Shown: piece after piece, positions 43,767-52,347 of the stretch
Position numbering within the stretch: the stretch's first letter is position 1
How the letters are laid out: every line of letters starts with the position of its first letter
NCBI RefSeq assembly: GCF_037335815.1
Contig: NZ_CP147841.1
Span: forward strand, 558,001-622,000
DNA length: 64,000 nt
Direction: 5' to 3'
Origin: Salinirubellus litoreus
GTDB lineage: Archaea; Halobacteriota; Halobacteria; Halobacteriales; Haloarculaceae
Program-made: the position numbers and the translations under genes
Notes under the pieces: generated by a model
Database searches by the model: none
What the model was told of the DNA's origin: nothing
What the model saw: the letters and a program-made list of their open reading frames with translations, nothing else

Positions 43767-46427
43767 CTAACCGACGATGACGATAGCCTCGTCCAGTTCG
43801 AGCAGGTCGCCCTCGCCGTCGTACCGGCGCTCCTCCTCGACCTCGAACATCCCCGCGTCGAGTTCGTGACCGGCCGCGCGCAGGACCTCGCCGTCGAGTT
43901 CGTACTCGCCGGCCTCGATGGCCGCGTCGATGTCGGGCACGTCACCGCCGAACTCGGGGCCGACGAGCGAGTAATCGAGATCGATACCGGCCACGACAGT
44001 TTCGACTGCGGGGCGCTCGTCGAGCACCTCCAGAACCTCGACGTGCATCGCACCCGCGACGTCCTCGCGGAAGGCTTCGAGCCCCTCGCCGTACACCCGG
44101 ACGTGTTCGAGTGGTTCGTTCAGCGCCAGGTTCCGCTCGGACTTGTACTTCCGGAGCGCGCCCACCACCGCGAGCGCCGCCTCACCCGCCGCCCGGTCGG
44201 CCTCCACTCCCATCGGTTCGGGCCAGTCGGCGAGGTGGATGCTCTCCCCGGCCTCGCCGGTCGTCTCGTCCGCGTAGAGCTCCTGCCAGAGCTCCTCGGT
44301 CACGTGCGCGAGCACGGGCGCGAACATCTTGAGGAACCGTCGGTGGACCTCCCGGCAGGTCCACGCCGCCGAGGCGTCGCCGCCGTCGCGCACGCGCTGT
44401 TTGGCGATCTCGAGGTAGTCGTCACAGAACGTGTGCCAGAAGAACGAGCGCAGGCCGTCGCGGGCCTTCGAGAACTCGCGGTTCTCCAGCCTGCCGGTGA
44501 GGCTCGCGAGCTCCTCGTCGAGCGAGGCGAGCAGCCACCGGTCGATCCCGGCGAGCTCCGGCCGCTCGTCGGGAGCGTCCTCGGAGAGCTGCTCGACGAG
44601 CTTCGAAGCGTTCCAGAGCTTCTGGAGCAGCCGCTCGCCGGCGACGATCCCCTTCTCCTTGTATGGGAGGTCGTCGCCCACCGAGGAGCCGGCGGCCCAG
44701 TAGCGGGCGGCGTCGACGGGGTACTTCTCGAGGACCTCGTCGGGCGCGACGATGTTCCCGAGCGATTTGGACATCTTCACCCGGTTCTCGTCGAGCACCA
44801 TCCCGTTGATCATCACGGAGTCGAACGGCACCTCGCCGGTGTGCTCGTAGCACTTGACCACGGTGTGAAAGAGCCAGAACGAGATGATGTCGTGGCCCTG
44901 CGGGCGCATGTCCATCGGGTAGAGCTCCGGTCGGGACATCGTGGGCGCCCCGTCCACGTCGTCCTCCGCCTCGGTCCAGCCGGCGTTGATCAGCGGCGTG
45001 AGCGAGGAGGTCGCCCACGTGTCGAAGACGTCGTCCTCGGGGACGAACTCCTCGCCCCCACACTCGGGACAGGCGTCGACGGGCGGGTCGTCCGAGAGCG
45101 GATCCACGGGAAGGTCCTCCTTGCGGGCCATGATCGGCTCGTCGCAGTCCGCACAGTACCAGACCGGGAACGGGATCCCCGAGGAACGCTGCCGGGAGAT
45201 GGCCCAGTCCCACTGGAGGCCCTCGATCCAGTTCCTGTACCGGGTGAACATCTTCTCGGGGTACCAGTCCATCTCCCGGCCGGCCTCCAGGTACTCCTCG
45301 CGCTTGTCGAGCAGTTCGACGTACCACTGCTCGGTGACGAGGAACTCGATGGGGGTGTCACACCGCTCGTGGACGTTCACCGTGTGCTCGATGGCCCGGC
45401 GGTCGAGCAGCGCGCCCGCCTCGCGGAGGTCCTCGACGATGGCCTCGCGGGCCTCGTCGCTCCCCATCCCCGAGTACTCGCCGGCGACGTCGGTCAGCGT
45501 CCCCGTCTCGTCGATGGCAATGCGGAGCGGGAGGTCGTGGGCCTGGTACCACTCGATGTCCGTCTGGTCGCCGAACGTACAGCACATCACCACGCCCGAC
45601 CCGGTTTCGAGGTCGACCCGTTCGTCCTCGATGATCGGGACCCGCTGGCCGAAGATCGGGATCTCGGCCTCCTCGCCGACGAGGTGCTCGTTCGCGTCGT
45701 CGTCGGGGTGGACGAACACCGCGACACACGCGGGCAGGAGTTCCGGCCGCGTCGTCGAGATGGTGAACGAATCACCGCCCACGACGGAGAACTCGATGTC
45801 GTTGAAGTGCGAGTCGCGCTCGTCGTCCTCGGTCTCGACCTGCGAGATGGCGGTCTCGCACTCCGGACACCAGATGGTCGGCGCGCGCTGGCGGTACTCC
45901 CGGCCGTCCTCGTAGAGTTCGAGGAACGACCGCTGGGAGATGCGCTGGACCCGGGGCTCGATGGTCTGGTAGGTGTTCTCCCAGTCGATGGAGACGCCGA
46001 GCGACTGCATCTTCTCGGTGAAGTCCGACTCGTACTCCGCACAGACCTCCCGACAGAGCTGCTGGAACTCGCGGCGCTCGTAGTCCTGGTGGGCGATATC
46101 GAGCTCCTCCTCGGTGAGCCGCTCGGAGGCGATACCGTTGTCGTCGTAGCCGAACGGGAAGAACACGTCCTGGCCTCGCATCCGCTCGAACCGCGCGACG
46201 AAGTCCTGGAGCGTCGCCCCGTAGACGTGGCCCCAGTGGAGGTTGCCCGACACCGTCGGCGGCGGGGTGTCGATGGTGAACACCGTGTCGGGGTCGACCG
46301 CCTCCGGGTCCTCGGGTTCGGCGTACGCGTAGGTCCCCGCGTCGACCCAGCGTTCCTGCCACTTCGGTTCGACCGCCTCCGGGTCGTACGTTCCCTCGAT
46401 CCTCGACCGCTCTTTTCCGGTGCTCAT
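43767..46427 (-). CDS. valS: Valine--tRNA ligase
   Basis: 886 residues from ATG 46427. This is a class I synthetase: HIGH-type PPPTVSGNLHWGHVYG (about 52-67), the CP1 editing domain with TISTTRPELLPACVAV (about 238-253), zinc-type Cys clusters (CPECETAIS near 208; CADCDEPIM and CPECGGEEF near 430-470), and KMSKS in NRVKMSKSLGNIVAPDEVLE (about 552-571). A C-terminal tRNA-binding helical domain follows, without a long coiled coil. It charges tRNA-Val. No TATA box lies close to the ATG; the nearest good box is about 270 bp upstream, beyond a small ORF. Confidence 0.96.
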   Translation of the reverse strand: MSTGKERSRIEGTYDPEAVEPKWQERWVDAGTYAYAEPEDPEAVDPDTVFTIDTPPPTVSGNLHWGHVYGATLQDFVARFERMRGQDVFFPFGYDDNGIASERLTEEELDIAHQDYERREFQQLCREVCAEYESDFTEKMQSLGVSIDWENTYQTIEPRVQRISQRSFLELYEDGREYRQRAPTIWCPECETAISQVETEDDERDSHFNDIEFSVVGGDSFTISTTRPELLPACVAVFVHPDDDANEHLVGEEAEIPIFGQRVPIIEDERVDLETGSGVVMCCTFGDQTDIEWYQAHDLPLRIAIDETGTLTDVAGEYSGMGSDEAREAIVEDLREAGALLDRRAIEHTVNVHERCDTPIEFLVTEQWYVELLDKREEYLEAGREMDWYPEKMFTRYRNWIEGLQWDWAISRQRSSGIPFPVWYCADCDEPIMARKEDLPVDPLSDDPPVDACPECGGEEFVPEDDVFDTWATSSLTPLINAGWTEAEDDVDGAPTMSRPELYPMDMRPQGHDIISFWLFHTVVKCYEHTGEVPFDSVMINGMVLDENRVKMSKSLGNIVAPDEVLEKYPVDAARYWAAGSSVGDDLPYKEKGIVAGERLLQKLWNASKLVEQLSEDAPDERPELAGIDRWLLASLDEELASLTGRLENREFSKARDGLRSFFWHTFCDDYLEIAKQRVRDGGDASAAWTCREVHRRFLKMFAPVLAHVTEELWQELYADETTGEAGESIHLADWPEPMGVEADRAAGEAALAVVGALRKYKSERNLALNEPLEHVRVYGEGLEAFREDVAGAMHVEVLEVLDERPAVETVVAGIDLDYSLVGPEFGGDVPDIDAAIEAGEYELDGEVLRAAGHELDAGMFEVEEERRYDGEGDLLELDEAIVIVG

Positions 46428-46550
46428 CTGTGTGCTGTTGGTAGTGTCGGCGTGGGCTGGTGTAGTGTGTCGCGGTTCCGCTGTGTGTCGGTCCCGTCCG
46501 CTGCTGGTCGGAGCGTCGATGCGCCGTCCCAAGGAAGTGTCGAAGAGGCC

Positions 46551-46670
46551 CTACGAGGGGCCTACACGGCCGGGTACGCCGCCGAGACGGACGGCGAACG
46601 CGCGGCCGGGACGGACGGGCGTCTCGCGCGGAGGCGTGGCGCGTGTCGCCGGCGCGGACGCGTGAGTCAC
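46551..46670 (-). CDS. Candidate leader ORF upstream of valS
   Basis: A 39-codon frame starting GTG at 46670, about 27 nt downstream of the box CTTATCC (46695-46701), so the transcript would begin at this start codon. The last 15 codons encode AFAVRLGGVPGRVGPS, with Val codons GTC, GTA and GTA; GTA is rare in this GC-rich DNA. The stop lies inside a potential hairpin (AGGCCC...GGGCCT). The valS ATG follows 124 nt later. The layout resembles the pheST leader but the amino-acid bias is modest, so it may be chance. Confidence 0.3.
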   Translation of the reverse strand: MTHASAPATRATPPRETPVRPGRAFAVRLGGVPGRVGPS

Positions 46671-46694
46671 ACCGAACAGTGGAGGGCGACCGGA

Positions 46695-46701
46695 CTTATC
46701 C
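46695..46701 (-). promoter_or_regulatory. TATA-like box of the valS transcript
   Basis: The minus strand reads GGATAAG within AACGGATAAGTCCGG. It is the only A/T-rich element on the minus strand between valS and the trans-sulfuration gene that fits a promoter, and it would give a 243-nt leader. Confidence 0.4.
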
Positions 46702-46783
46702 GTTTCGTCACGCTCCGTGCGGGTGCGCCGGTACACCGCCGAGGGGCCCGGTTCGCAGTCGAGAGCAGGCGAGACCTGGGAGC

Positions 46784-48034
46784 TCAGTCGGACGATCCGG
46801 GCGGGGACGCCGTCTCGATCCCGTCGAGCGCGTCGAGCCCGCGTTCGAGGTCGGCGAGCAGGTCATCAACGTGCTCGATACCGACGGACATCCGCAGGAG
46901 CGAGTCCGTGATACCGATGCGGGCGCGCTCCTCTCGTGTGAGCGGCGAGTGGGTCATCGAGGCGGGATGTTCGATCAGCGACTCGACGCCGCCGAGGCTG
47001 ACCGCGAGCGGGAACTCCCGGAGCGCCCCGAGGAACGCCTCGACGCCCTCGATACCGGTATCCAGTTCGAACGAGAGGACGCCCCCGAACCCGGAGGTCT
47101 GCCGGCGCGCGAGGTCGTGCTGGGGGTGCGATTCGAGTCCGGGGTAGTGGACGTGCTCGACACGGTCGTCCGCTTCGAGGAACTCCGCGATGGCGAGCGC
47201 GTTCTCCTCGTGGCGCTCCATCCGGAGCGGGAGGGTCCGCACGCCCCGGAGGACGAGATAGGAGTCGAACGGCGAGAGCATGTTACCGAAGCCGACCCGC
47301 TGGAGGAACCCGATCTCGTCGAGGAGCGCCTCGTCGTCGGTCACGAGCGCGCCGCCCACCGAGTCGCTGTGACCATTGATGAACTTCGTCGTGCTGTGGA
47401 CGACGAGGTCGGCCCCGAGGTCGAGGGGGCGCTGGAAGTACGGGCTCATGAAGGTGTTGTCGACGCCGAACGTCGCCTCGCCGTCGTGAGCGATGTCGGC
47501 GATGGCCTCGATGTCACAGAGGTGCATCAGGGGGTTGGTCGGCGACTCCATCCAGACGAGCTCCGTCCCGGGACGCATCGCCTCGGCGACGTTCTCCGGG
47601 TCGCGGGCGTCGACGTAGGAGACCTCGACGTCGAACCGCTCGGCGAACAGCCGCGAGAGCATCGTCTTCGTCCCGCCGTAGAGGTCGTCGAAGGCGACGA
47701 CGTGGTCGCCGGGGCGGAGCGTCGCGGTCATCGCGGCGGCGATGGCGGCGCTCCCGGAGGCGAACGCGAGGGCACCCTCGCCGCCCGAGAGGGCCGCGAG
47801 CCGGTGTTCGAGCGTGTTCCGCGTCTGGTTCGAGAGCCGCGAGTAGAGGTACTCCCCCGCGTCGGGATCGAGCGATTCGAGGTCGCCCTCCGGGTCGAGC
47901 CCGTCGACCGCGTAGGTGGTCGTCAGGTGGATGGGCGTGACGACGTCCTCGGCCGACGAGCGCGTCGGGCTACCCTCGCCGTGCGTGACCGCCAGCGTCT
48001 CGAACCGCCGCCTGTCTTCGTCCTGTTCGTCCAT
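46784..48034 (-). CDS. Cystathionine gamma-synthase/lyase family PLP enzyme
   Basis: 416 residues from MDEQDEDRR; an ATG three codons earlier (48043) is an alternative. It is a Cys/Met metabolism PLP enzyme: ETLAVTHGEGSP start, TTYAVDGLDPEG, YSRLSNQTRNTLEHRLAALS (about 65-84), DDLYGGTKTMLSRLF, and the PLP lysine in LVVHSTTKFINGHSDSVGGA (about 203-222). Its sequence does not separate cystathionine gamma-synthase, gamma-lyase and O-acetylhomoserine sulfhydrylase. It lies between valS and pheT on the same strand but is 356 nt from each neighbour's signals, so it is likely separate. Confidence 0.88.
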   Translation of the reverse strand: MDEQDEDRRRFETLAVTHGEGSPTRSSAEDVVTPIHLTTTYAVDGLDPEGDLESLDPDAGEYLYSRLSNQTRNTLEHRLAALSGGEGALAFASGSAAIAAAMTATLRPGDHVVAFDDLYGGTKTMLSRLFAERFDVEVSYVDARDPENVAEAMRPGTELVWMESPTNPLMHLCDIEAIADIAHDGEATFGVDNTFMSPYFQRPLDLGADLVVHSTTKFINGHSDSVGGALVTDDEALLDEIGFLQRVGFGNMLSPFDSYLVLRGVRTLPLRMERHEENALAIAEFLEADDRVEHVHYPGLESHPQHDLARRQTSGFGGVLSFELDTGIEGVEAFLGALREFPLAVSLGGVESLIEHPASMTHSPLTREERARIGITDSLLRMSVGIEHVDDLLADLERGLDALDGIETASPPGSSD

Positions 48035-48222
48035 GGCGGCCACAGGTGAACCACGCCCGTAAGCGTTCCCCCCTTCGTCGCAATATAATTACCCATGGTA
48101 ATTCAGATCAGTGACGGATTATCTCCGCTCATCGGGCACGTTCGACCGGTCGAATTACCGTCGCGCATCGGCTGTCCGGTCGGGTGGACGGAGCGAGATC
48201 CGGGTCCGTCGACCGTCGGAAC

Positions 48223-49953
48223 TCAGTCCCGGCCGAGCGCGTCGAGCCGGAACTCGAAGGCCGCGACGGGCAGTTCGAGGTCGTGTTCGACCAGCACCTC
48301 GGGGTGGAGTTCCCCGACCACGCCGGCCGGCTCCCCGCCGATCACGACCTCGGCGACCCTGCCCGAGATGAACGAGGGGTGGTCGGTCGCGGGCGTCTCC
48401 AGGTCGGCACCGAACGCCCGGCAGAGCGCCGCCAGCCGCGACTTGGCGTCCTCGTAGGAGGCGTCCGTGCGCGCGAGGACGGCCGCGACGTGGCGTGCCT
48501 CGGCGACACCCGTGTTCTCCCCATCATCGCGGTGGGCGGCCAGGCCGATCTCCGCGAGGTCCTGGGGGTACGCCCGGTGGGTGTTCCGTTCGAGGACCAT
48601 CGTCAGCGAGGGGAGCGCCCACGTCCGGAGCATCGTGTAGTCCTCGCTATAGGGTTCGGTGATCGTCACCGGCTCGTCCGCGCCGAACGCGTCGGTGCCG
48701 CGTTCGACGTTCATCCGCTCGTAGTTCTCGACCTCGCTGATCATGTGGAAGTCGAGCAGGTCCTCGAACCCGAGCCCGACGAGCGCGTCGCGGGCGGCGT
48801 CCTCCAGGCGCGAACGCTCGTGGCGACCGCCCACCGTCGAGACGTCCGGGTAGCGGGGTTCGAGGTCGTTGAACCCGTAGGCCCGGCCCACGTCGTCGAC
48901 GAGGTCGAGCGCGTGGAGCACGTCCACGCGGTACGGCGGGACGTCGACCTCGTAGGCGATCTCGTCGTCCCCCACCTCGGTGGTCGAGGCGTCGAGTCCC
49001 GAGCGCTCGAACAGGTCGATCACGTCCTCCGTTTCGAGCGAGACACCCATGATCGACTCGATGCGCTCGTGGGCGACCGACTTCCGGTCGGTCGAGAGGT
49101 CGGGACGGACGGTCTCGCGATCGGGATACTCCACGGAGACCTCCTCGACGCGGCCGCCGCGTGCGTCGAGCGCGTAGCAGACGATGTTCAGCATCCGGTC
49201 GATCGTCCACTGATCCGTGCCGGTCATCTCGATCAGGAGGTCACGGGACCCCTCGTCGACCTCCGTCCGCTTGCCGTTGATGACGGGAGGAAACGAGAAC
49301 AGGCCGATCTCGTCGTAGATTGCGGGGTAGCGCCCGTAGTCCTCGACGATGGGCGCGTAGGTCCTTCCCGTGGGGTGGTCGGTGAGCACCTCGGCGGGCG
49401 TCATGTCGGTGTCGGCTTCGAGGGGGACGAACCGGTCGCCGTCGGGCTCGACGCCGCGGTAGGTGATGGTCTTCGCGTGGTCGTCACCGCCCTCGCCGGC
49501 CGCCCGGCCCTTCAGCATCGTCAGGTCGTGAACGCCGATGGCACCCTTGACGCGCTTTCGGCCCATCGTCGCGTGGAGCTTCTCCTGGAGCTGGATGAGC
49601 GACTCCAGCTTCGCCTCGCCCATGTCCAGCCCGCGGACGATGGCGGCCGTGACGTACGGTCGCTCCTCGGGGACGGACTCGTCGACCTCGACGACCCACT
49701 CCGCGGAGTTCGTGGTCGGGACGTAGACGCCGCGGTCGTCGCCGTACTGGTATCGCAGCGAGCGCGCCACGCCCTCGACCGAGAGCCGGTCGAGCCGGTC
49801 GGGGGCGAACTCCAGCTGGAACTCCCCCTCTTCCGTCTGGCCCTCGTACTCCAGCCCGAGCGCGAACAGGTCCTCGCGGAGCTCGTCGTCGCCCTTCTCG
49901 TCGTGACCCGTGAGCCGCCGGAGCTCGTCGGGGTCGACGTCGACGACGGGCAT
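48223..49953 (-). CDS. pheT: Phenylalanine--tRNA ligase, beta subunit
   Basis: 576 residues, the archaeal/eukaryotic-type beta chain. It holds the B3/B4 editing region (HATMGRKRVKGAIGVHDLTM near 128 and YDEIGLFSFPPVINGKRTEV near 212), the B5 DNA-binding-like domain, and the catalytic-core-like domain (DDVGRAYGFNDLEPRYPDVS near 354, TMLRTWALPSLTMVLERNTH near 442). The ATG shares one base with the pheS stop (TGATG), so the subunits are translated in a coupled manner for the alpha2-beta2 enzyme. Confidence 0.96.
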   Translation of the reverse strand: MPVVDVDPDELRRLTGHDEKGDDELREDLFALGLEYEGQTEEGEFQLEFAPDRLDRLSVEGVARSLRYQYGDDRGVYVPTTNSAEWVVEVDESVPEERPYVTAAIVRGLDMGEAKLESLIQLQEKLHATMGRKRVKGAIGVHDLTMLKGRAAGEGGDDHAKTITYRGVEPDGDRFVPLEADTDMTPAEVLTDHPTGRTYAPIVEDYGRYPAIYDEIGLFSFPPVINGKRTEVDEGSRDLLIEMTGTDQWTIDRMLNIVCYALDARGGRVEEVSVEYPDRETVRPDLSTDRKSVAHERIESIMGVSLETEDVIDLFERSGLDASTTEVGDDEIAYEVDVPPYRVDVLHALDLVDDVGRAYGFNDLEPRYPDVSTVGGRHERSRLEDAARDALVGLGFEDLLDFHMISEVENYERMNVERGTDAFGADEPVTITEPYSEDYTMLRTWALPSLTMVLERNTHRAYPQDLAEIGLAAHRDDGENTGVAEARHVAAVLARTDASYEDAKSRLAALCRAFGADLETPATDHPSFISGRVAEVVIGGEPAGVVGELHPEVLVEHDLELPVAAFEFRLDALGRD

Positions 49954-51473
49954 CAGTAGACCGCCTCCGTGGTCCGCAGGAGTTCGAGGTCACACAGCGT
50001 CCCGTGGACGTCACGGATGTCCTCGAAGCCGTACATCAGCATGAGCAGACGTTCGAGGGCGAGCCCCCAGGCCATCACGTCACACTCGACGCCGAGCGGA
50101 CGGAGCACCTCCTCGCGGAAGATGCCCGAGTTGCCGATCTCGACCATCTCGCCCGTCTCCGGGTGGGTGCCGAACAGCTCGAAGCTTGGCTCGGTGTAGG
50201 GGTTGTAGTGGGGTTTGAACTCCAGGTCGGTGATACCGAACTGCTCGTAGAACTCGGTGAACGTACCCATCAGATCCCGCACGGAGAGGTCCTCGGCCAT
50301 CACCCAGCCCTCGATCTGGAAGAACTCCAGGAGGTGGGTCGGGTCGAGCGTATCGTTCCGGTAGACCTTCTCGACGCTGAAGTACCGCTGTGGGGGTTCG
50401 AGGTCGCCGACCTCGTGACCCGAGAGGTAGCGCATCGAGAGCGAGGTGGTGTGCCCCCGGAGGTCCACCTCGCGGGCCACCTCCTCGGTCCACGGCGAGT
50501 GGTAGCCGTCGCCGTCCTCGCCGACACCTTCGAGGTGAGCCGAGCGCACCCGGTCGACGAGGTCCTCGGGGAGATCGTCGATGGGCGGGACGTCGAGGGC
50601 GAACTGGTCCCAGTGCGTTCTGGCGGGGTGGTCCTGTGGCATGAACAGGCAGTCGTTGATCCAGAACTCCGCGTCGGCGTGGGGACCCTCCATCTCGCGG
50701 AACCCCATCCCGACGAGGACGTCCTTCACGCGGTCGGCCGTCTGCCGGAGGACGTGCTTGCGCCCGCCGTAGGTCGTCTCGGCGTCGGCCTCGACGTTGT
50801 ACTCGGTGAACTCGACGTCGCGCCACTCCCCCGAGGTGAGCATCTCGGGGGTGAGCGCGCTCACCGTCTCGGCCGTCTCGATGCCCTCCATCAGCGCCGT
50901 GACGCCCTCGTCGGTGACGGTGATCGACCGGACGGTGCGGGAGGCACGGCTGACGAGTCCGCGCTCTTCGAGGCGGTCGAGCGTCCCGTCGTCGACGGCA
51001 TCGAGATCCCCCACCTCGACGGCCGACAGCGCCGCCGCCTCGGGGTCGTCGGTCGGGTCCACCCGCGGGGAGTCGGCGACGGTCACCTCGCCGGCGTCGA
51101 TCTCGCCGAACCCCTTGCGGGCGAAGTTGGCGAGCGCGACGTCCACCCCAGGGCCGTCCAGCCCCGCCTCGGGGAGGAGCTGTCCGAGCGGGACCGGCGA
51201 CTCGTCCGCGCCGGCCTCGATCGCCGCGTCGTAGAGGCGGCGCTCGGGGAGGGCCGTCTCCGCGTACTCGCTCCCCTCGTCGGTGAGCGTCACCGCCGCG
51301 TCCTCGCGCTCCTCGACGGCGAGCAGTCCCTCCTCGGCGAGTTCGAAGGCCGCGCGGTTCACCGCCTGTGAGGGTTCGTCGAGTTCCTCGGCGAGCTGTT
51401 CGGTCGTCTTCGGGTCGGTCGCGCTCGCGGCTTCGAGGAGCGCGACCTGTGTCTCCGGGAGTCTGTGTGGCAT
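49953..51473 (-). CDS. pheS: Phenylalanine--tRNA ligase, alpha subunit
   Basis: 506 residues. The N-terminal winged-helix modules (MPHRLPETQVALLEAASATD; PKTTEQLAEELDEPSQAVNR) are of the archaeal/eukaryotic type. The class II core has motif 2 in HLLEFFQIEGWVMAEDLSVR (about 384-403) and motif 3 in VMAWGLALERLLMLMYGFED (about 471-490). EIGNSGIFREEVLRPLGVEC precedes it. It aminoacylates tRNA-Phe with PheT. A 27-codon Phe-rich ORF lies 135 nt upstream, and two GC-rich hairpins separate it from this gene. Confidence 0.96.
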   Translation of the reverse strand: MPHRLPETQVALLEAASATDPKTTEQLAEELDEPSQAVNRAAFELAEEGLLAVEEREDAAVTLTDEGSEYAETALPERRLYDAAIEAGADESPVPLGQLLPEAGLDGPGVDVALANFARKGFGEIDAGEVTVADSPRVDPTDDPEAAALSAVEVGDLDAVDDGTLDRLEERGLVSRASRTVRSITVTDEGVTALMEGIETAETVSALTPEMLTSGEWRDVEFTEYNVEADAETTYGGRKHVLRQTADRVKDVLVGMGFREMEGPHADAEFWINDCLFMPQDHPARTHWDQFALDVPPIDDLPEDLVDRVRSAHLEGVGEDGDGYHSPWTEEVAREVDLRGHTTSLSMRYLSGHEVGDLEPPQRYFSVEKVYRNDTLDPTHLLEFFQIEGWVMAEDLSVRDLMGTFTEFYEQFGITDLEFKPHYNPYTEPSFELFGTHPETGEMVEIGNSGIFREEVLRPLGVECDVMAWGLALERLLMLMYGFEDIRDVHGTLCDLELLRTTEAVY

Positions 51474-51525
51474 TCGATTGGGTTGGTCTCCGGTGGTCTG
51501 TCAGTTAGCGGTTCCGACACGTGAC

Positions 51526-51543
51526 GGGCGCGTAACCGCGCCC
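51526..51543 (-). promoter_or_regulatory. Hairpin B in the pheST leader
   Basis: GGGCGCG / CGCGCCC, a perfect 7-bp stem with a four-base loop, 53-70 nt upstream of pheS. It is the last strong hairpin before the gene and could pause or stop transcription, but no U-tract follows. Confidence 0.45.
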
Positions 51544-51566
51544 CCGGGCCACGGACGGCGGTTTCG

Positions 51567-51596
51567 CCGGGCGGGACGCCACCGCGCCCCGCCCGG
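51567..51596 (-). promoter_or_regulatory. Hairpin A in the pheST leader
   Basis: CCGGGCGGG / CCCGCCCGG, a perfect 9-bp stem with a 12-nt loop, beginning 13 nt after the stop of the Phe-rich ORF. Part of its 3' arm can alternatively pair in a CGGCG-AAAC-CGCCG hairpin. Its 5' arm can pair with a later GCCCGGG, so exclusive structures are possible. Confidence 0.5.
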
Positions 51597-51608
51597 GTTC
51601 ACTGCCGT

Positions 51609-51692
51609 CTACGCGACCCCGAAGAAGAAGCCGAACCCCGTGCGGACCGTCGGCTGGGTGACGCTGCGCCCGGTGTGGGGGTCGGCGGGCAT
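51609..51692 (-). CDS. Candidate pheST leader peptide, Phe-rich
   Basis: A 27-residue ORF, ATG at 51692, TAG at 51611-51609, ending TGFGFFFGVA. Four Phe codons (all TTC) lie within five codons close to the stop. A TATA-like GCTTTTGAC is centred about 27 nt upstream of the ATG, so the ORF would begin the transcript as a leaderless message. It precedes the genes for phenylalanyl-tRNA synthetase by 135 nt and is followed by GC-rich hairpins. This is the arrangement of a bacterial amino-acid attenuator (compare pheM of E. coli pheST). Codon use is fully genome-like. Function is inferred from arrangement only. Confidence 0.6.
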   Translation of the reverse strand: MPADPHTGRSVTQPTVRTGFGFFFGVA

Positions 51693-51714
51693 ACCCGGAG
51701 TATGCGCCAGCCCC

Positions 51715-51723
51715 GTCAAAAGC
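51715..51723 (-). promoter_or_regulatory. TATA-like box of the pheST transcript
   Basis: The minus strand reads GCTTTTGAC, 27 nt before the leader ATG. A weak alternative (CGCTAACTG, minus strand, 51501-51509) lies about 32 nt before pheS itself and could give a short transcript. Confidence 0.45.
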
Positions 51724-51821
51724 GTTCTCCTCGTCGGCGGAGCCACCGGTAGGTAGAACGGGACGGGTGCTGGTACTGCTCACGCGGGGTTGATGCTCTC
51801 GCCCGTCCATATGGAAGGGGT

Positions 51822-52310
51822 ATGAGCGACATCCGCACCTCGATAGAGATCGACGCGCCCGCCGGGACGGTCTGGTCGGTCCTGACCGACTTCGGAGCGT
51901 ACCCCGAGTGGAACCCCTACACCCGCATCGAGGGCGAGGCACAGGTCGGCGAGCGACTCCGCGTCTCGCCCGGCCCCGAGGCCGGCCGGTCGCCCACGTT
52001 CCGACCGCGCGTGCTCGTCGCCGACGGCCGGGAAATCCGGTGGCTCGGCCACCTCCTCACCCCGGGACTGTTCGACGGGGAACACTCCTTCGTCGTCGAG
52101 GAAATCGACCAGGGACGTTCGAAGCTCACCCAGTCGGAGACGTTCTCCGGGATACTCGTCGGGCCGATCATGCGGTTCGTCGGCGAGCAGACCGAGGCGA
52201 ACTTCCGGGGCGTCAACGAGGCGCTGAAGGCCCGCGCCGAGTCGCTCACCGCAGACGATCCGGACGGCGCGGACGCGAGGGACGCCGACGAAGCGAACGT
52301 CGCCGCCTGA
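51822..52310 (+). CDS. SRPBCC domain protein (START / polyketide-cyclase-like)
   Basis: 162 residues. IRTSIEIDAPAGTVWSVLTD is the first strand-helix of the SRPBCC fold, FGAYPEWNPYTRIEGEAQVG follows, then LLTPGLFDGEHSFVVEEIDQ and the C-terminal helix EANFRGVNEALKARAESLTA. Such proteins bind hydrophobic ligands in a deep cavity; the ligand is unknown. The C-terminal 20 residues are acidic and low-complexity. It is a single gene, convergent with the FAD oxidoreductase. Confidence 0.85.
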   Translation: MSDIRTSIEIDAPAGTVWSVLTDFGAYPEWNPYTRIEGEAQVGERLRVSPGPEAGRSPTFRPRVLVADGREIRWLGHLLTPGLFDGEHSFVVEEIDQGRSKLTQSETFSGILVGPIMRFVGEQTEANFRGVNEALKARAESLTADDPDGADARDADEANVAA

Positions 52311-52347
52311 ACGGACCTACCGACCGGGGTCCGCCCCGGTACGATCG

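Noticed and set aside
43866..47147. 1093-codon open frame on the plus strand across valS
   Set aside because: It is the antisense frame of valS, kept open by the GC-rich codon bias. It lacks protein motifs, while valS carries all synthetase signatures.
48184..49959. 591-codon plus-strand frame across pheT
   Set aside because: Antisense to pheT; no motif or promoter.
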